Source: Paralcaligenes ureilyticus
GTDB taxonomy: Bacteria > Pseudomonadota > Gammaproteobacteria > Burkholderiales > Burkholderiaceae_B
Direction: 5' to 3'
Assembly: GCF_004346225.1 (NCBI RefSeq)
Contig: NZ_SMAJ01000004.1
Location: 124,001-188,000, forward strand
Length of the DNA: 64,000 nucleotides
The position numbers and the translations under genes are program-made. Positions 62,515 to 64,000 of this stretch are shown here, in pieces (position 1 is the stretch's first letter; each line of letters opens with the position of its first letter). Below the pieces are notes generated by a model. The model was not told the DNA's origin. It saw nothing but the letters and a program-made list of their open reading frames with translations, and ran no database searches.

Positions 62515-62522
62515 TACCCCAC

Positions 62523-63197
62523 CTACATCCCATACTGCTTCAACCCCTCCAGGCTTAAAACCTGCACCGCCCCGTACTCGATGCGCAGCAATTCTGCGGC
62601 CTCCAGAACACGCATCGCCTGGTTGGTGCGCTGGCGCGAAATCCTGGCCAGGTAGCCGACTTCCTCTTGCGTAATATTCAGGCGCATCCCCTGGCCCGGA
62701 TACAGCAAAGGATTGAATAGCTCCGCCAGGCAGCGCGCCACCCGCGCATCGGGCGCCAGCAGCCGGTCGTACTCCGCCTTCCCTATAAACTGAGCCACCC
62801 GCTCGTTAAGCTGGTGCAGCAAATAGCGGTTAAACGGAATACTGTTATCCAGCAGCCAATCGAAGCACGCCGCCGGCAGGCGTGCGATGGTGCAATCGCG
62901 CAGCGCCACCACATCGTATTTGCGTGCCTCGCGCTTAAGCAGCGACCCTTCACCGATCCAGCCCCCGGCGGGCACGCCGGTCAAAGAAGCCATTTTGCCG
63001 TCGGAATTGCCCACCGACACCTTGATCAGGCCATCCAGAACGCCTATCCACGCGTACGCCATCTCGCCCTTGCGCTCGATCATGGCGCCGGCCGAGAAAT
63101 GAACCACCGATATATCGCGCAAGACCCGCGCTTGCTGCACGTCTGTTAGCAAGGCGTACCACGCCGCCGCATTTTGCAAGGATTCTTTGAGTTGCAT
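62523..63197 (-). CDS. Crp/Fnr-family transcriptional regulator
   Basis: A 224-residue protein with a cyclic-nucleotide-binding-type barrel (about residues 20-130; GWIGEGSLLKREARKYDVVA) and a C-terminal Crp HTH (about 150-215; ITQEEVGYLARISRQRTNQAM). The N-terminal Cys set of Fnr is absent, so oxygen sensing by an iron-sulfur cluster is unlikely. It is divergent from the acyl-CoA synthetase gene. Confidence 0.9.
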   Translation of the reverse strand: MQLKESLQNAAAWYALLTDVQQARVLRDISVVHFSAGAMIERKGEMAYAWIGVLDGLIKVSVGNSDGKMASLTGVPAGGWIGEGSLLKREARKYDVVALRDCTIARLPAACFDWLLDNSIPFNRYLLHQLNERVAQFIGKAEYDRLLAPDARVARCLAELFNPLLYPGQGMRLNITQEEVGYLARISRQRTNQAMRVLEAAELLRIEYGAVQVLSLEGLKQYGM

Positions 63198-63363
63198 GGG
63201 TGTTTACCCTAGGAAATGCATGAATGTCGTATCCGCGACAGTTGTCTGTAGGCCAAGCTTATACCTTTACATCCAATCGCATAAGAATTAAACCAGTCAA
63301 ACGCCCGAGGCCGCCTTGATTTCAACACTCAAGAGGCCTCGGAGGCCGACTGAAGGAGACATC

Positions 63364-64000
63364 GTGGCGCAAGATTCACCTACGGCCCAACACAGCAAGC
63401 TGCCCGATACTTTTCCGGCGCTGGTGATGCATCACGCACGCGTGCGCGGCCGGCGGCCTGCCCTGCGCGAAAAAGATCTGGGAATATGGCAAACCCTAAG
63501 CTGGAGCGAACTGGCGCAGCAAGTGCGTGAACTGGCCAACGGTTTGGCCGCCCTGCAGGTCCAGCCAGGTCAGCATGTGGCGATTGTAGGTGAGAATCGG
63601 CCGCGTTTATACCTGGCGATGATGGCGGCGCAGGCCGTGGGCGCCATCCCCGTGCCCCTGTACCAGGATGCCGTCGCGCAAGAAATGTTGTACGTCATGC
63701 AGGATGCGGGCGTGCGCGTGGCCGTTGTCGAAGACCAGGAACAGGTCGACAAAATGCTCGAAATTGCCGAGCAGTGCCCCGCGCTGCAGCATATTGTGTA
63801 CGACGACCCGCGGGGCTTGCGCAATTATCTTCACCCGCAACTTCTGGCGTTTGACGATGTGTTGAACCGGGGGCGCAATTTTGAGCAACAGCACCCTGAT
63901 TTTGTGGACGCCGCGATGGCGGCTATCGACCCGCACGATCCGGCGGCCATGTTCTACACCTCGGGCACCACCGGCAAGGCCAAAGGCGTGGTGCTCACCC
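63364..64000 (+). CDS. AMP-forming acyl-CoA synthetase, N-terminal part (runs off the right edge)
   Basis: At least 212 residues from GTG 63364, with AAGGAGAC seven bases upstream. FPALVMHHARVRGRRPALRE, then a GAIPVPLYQDA segment, and the P-loop MFYTSGTTGKAKGVVLT near the edge are typical of long-chain or branched-chain acyl-CoA ligases of the AMP-binding family. It lies 166 bases from the divergent Crp/Fnr gene. The substrate cannot be told from this part. Confidence 0.85.
   Translation, partial: MAQDSPTAQHSKLPDTFPALVMHHARVRGRRPALREKDLGIWQTLSWSELAQQVRELANGLAALQVQPGQHVAIVGENRPRLYLAMMAAQAVGAIPVPLYQDAVAQEMLYVMQDAGVRVAVVEDQEQVDKMLEIAEQCPALQHIVYDDPRGLRNYLHPQLLAFDDVLNRGRNFEQQHPDFVDAAMAAIDPHDPAAMFYTSGTTGKAKGVVLT

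Overview
The window looks like chromosome of a betaproteobacterium of the family Alcaligenaceae (Bordetella / Pusillimonas / Candidimonas type). This is inferred from the gene set: three Bug-type tripartite tricarboxylate transporter (TTT) receptors without TctAB partners, many LysR regulators, APS-type CysH with CysDN, and acid and amino-acid catabolic operons. No rRNA, tRNA, integrase or transposase gene was seen. A chromosome-wide repeat family runs through the intergenic spaces: a 25-nt element made of GTAGC, a 7-bp hairpin stem and a CTTGT loop, with at least 27 full copies.

Layout. 1-2.7 kb: the start of an MFS transporter, a DUF3617 periplasmic protein and rmuC. 2.7-9.9 kb: a defence island holding a type III CBASS. 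Divergent CapH/CapP-like regulators (HTH and ImmA/IrrE protease) face a promoter bracketed by two near-identical 19-nt repeats. Then come a CD-NTase, a HORMA protein (Cap7), a TRIP13-like ATPase (Cap6), a nuclease-SAVED effector (Cap4) and a TIR protein with an unrecognised C-terminal domain. The island has no copies of the host repeat. 9.9-13.8 kb: a PheC-like cyclohexadienyl dehydratase, LysR and GntR regulators, and an orphan NMT1/SsuA-type binding protein. 14-23 kb: a LysR gene, a perfect 25-bp operator-like palindrome and a six-gene operon whose enzymes can take glutarate through glutaryl-CoA to acetyl-CoA. 23.6-30 kb: a second succinate-dehydrogenase-like complex co-transcribed with a two-subunit class I fumarase and a ThDP enzyme; the flavoprotein has Cys where SdhA has its FAD-linking His. 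30-34.6 kb: an AT-richer cassette (LysR, TauD-type dioxygenase, Bug receptor, two SDRs) flanked by near-identical repeat copies.

34.7-42.1 kb: a leftward operon best read as sulfolactate catabolism: SuyA, SuyB, an ABC importer, SlcC-like and ComC-like dehydrogenases, and a TSUP sulfite exporter. 42.5-45 kb: kbl-tdh threonine degradation and a 19-bp tandem repeat. 45-50.3 kb: a pseudouridine synthase and an operon of amino-acid-type ABC permeases and binding protein with a ureohydrolase, plus a divergent LysR gene. 50.3-54.5 kb: asparaginase, LysR, a PrpF-family isomerase and a Bug receptor. 54.5-56.7 kb: an AbiE-like toxin-antitoxin module, also flanked by direct copies of the repeat. 56.9-64 kb: glutamate dehydrogenase, cysH-cysD-cysN, a YggS-type PLP protein, a Crp/Fnr regulator and the start of an acyl-CoA synthetase.

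Gene starts were chosen by ribosome binding site and family alignment from memory. No database search was run, so substrate assignments are inferences from gene content.
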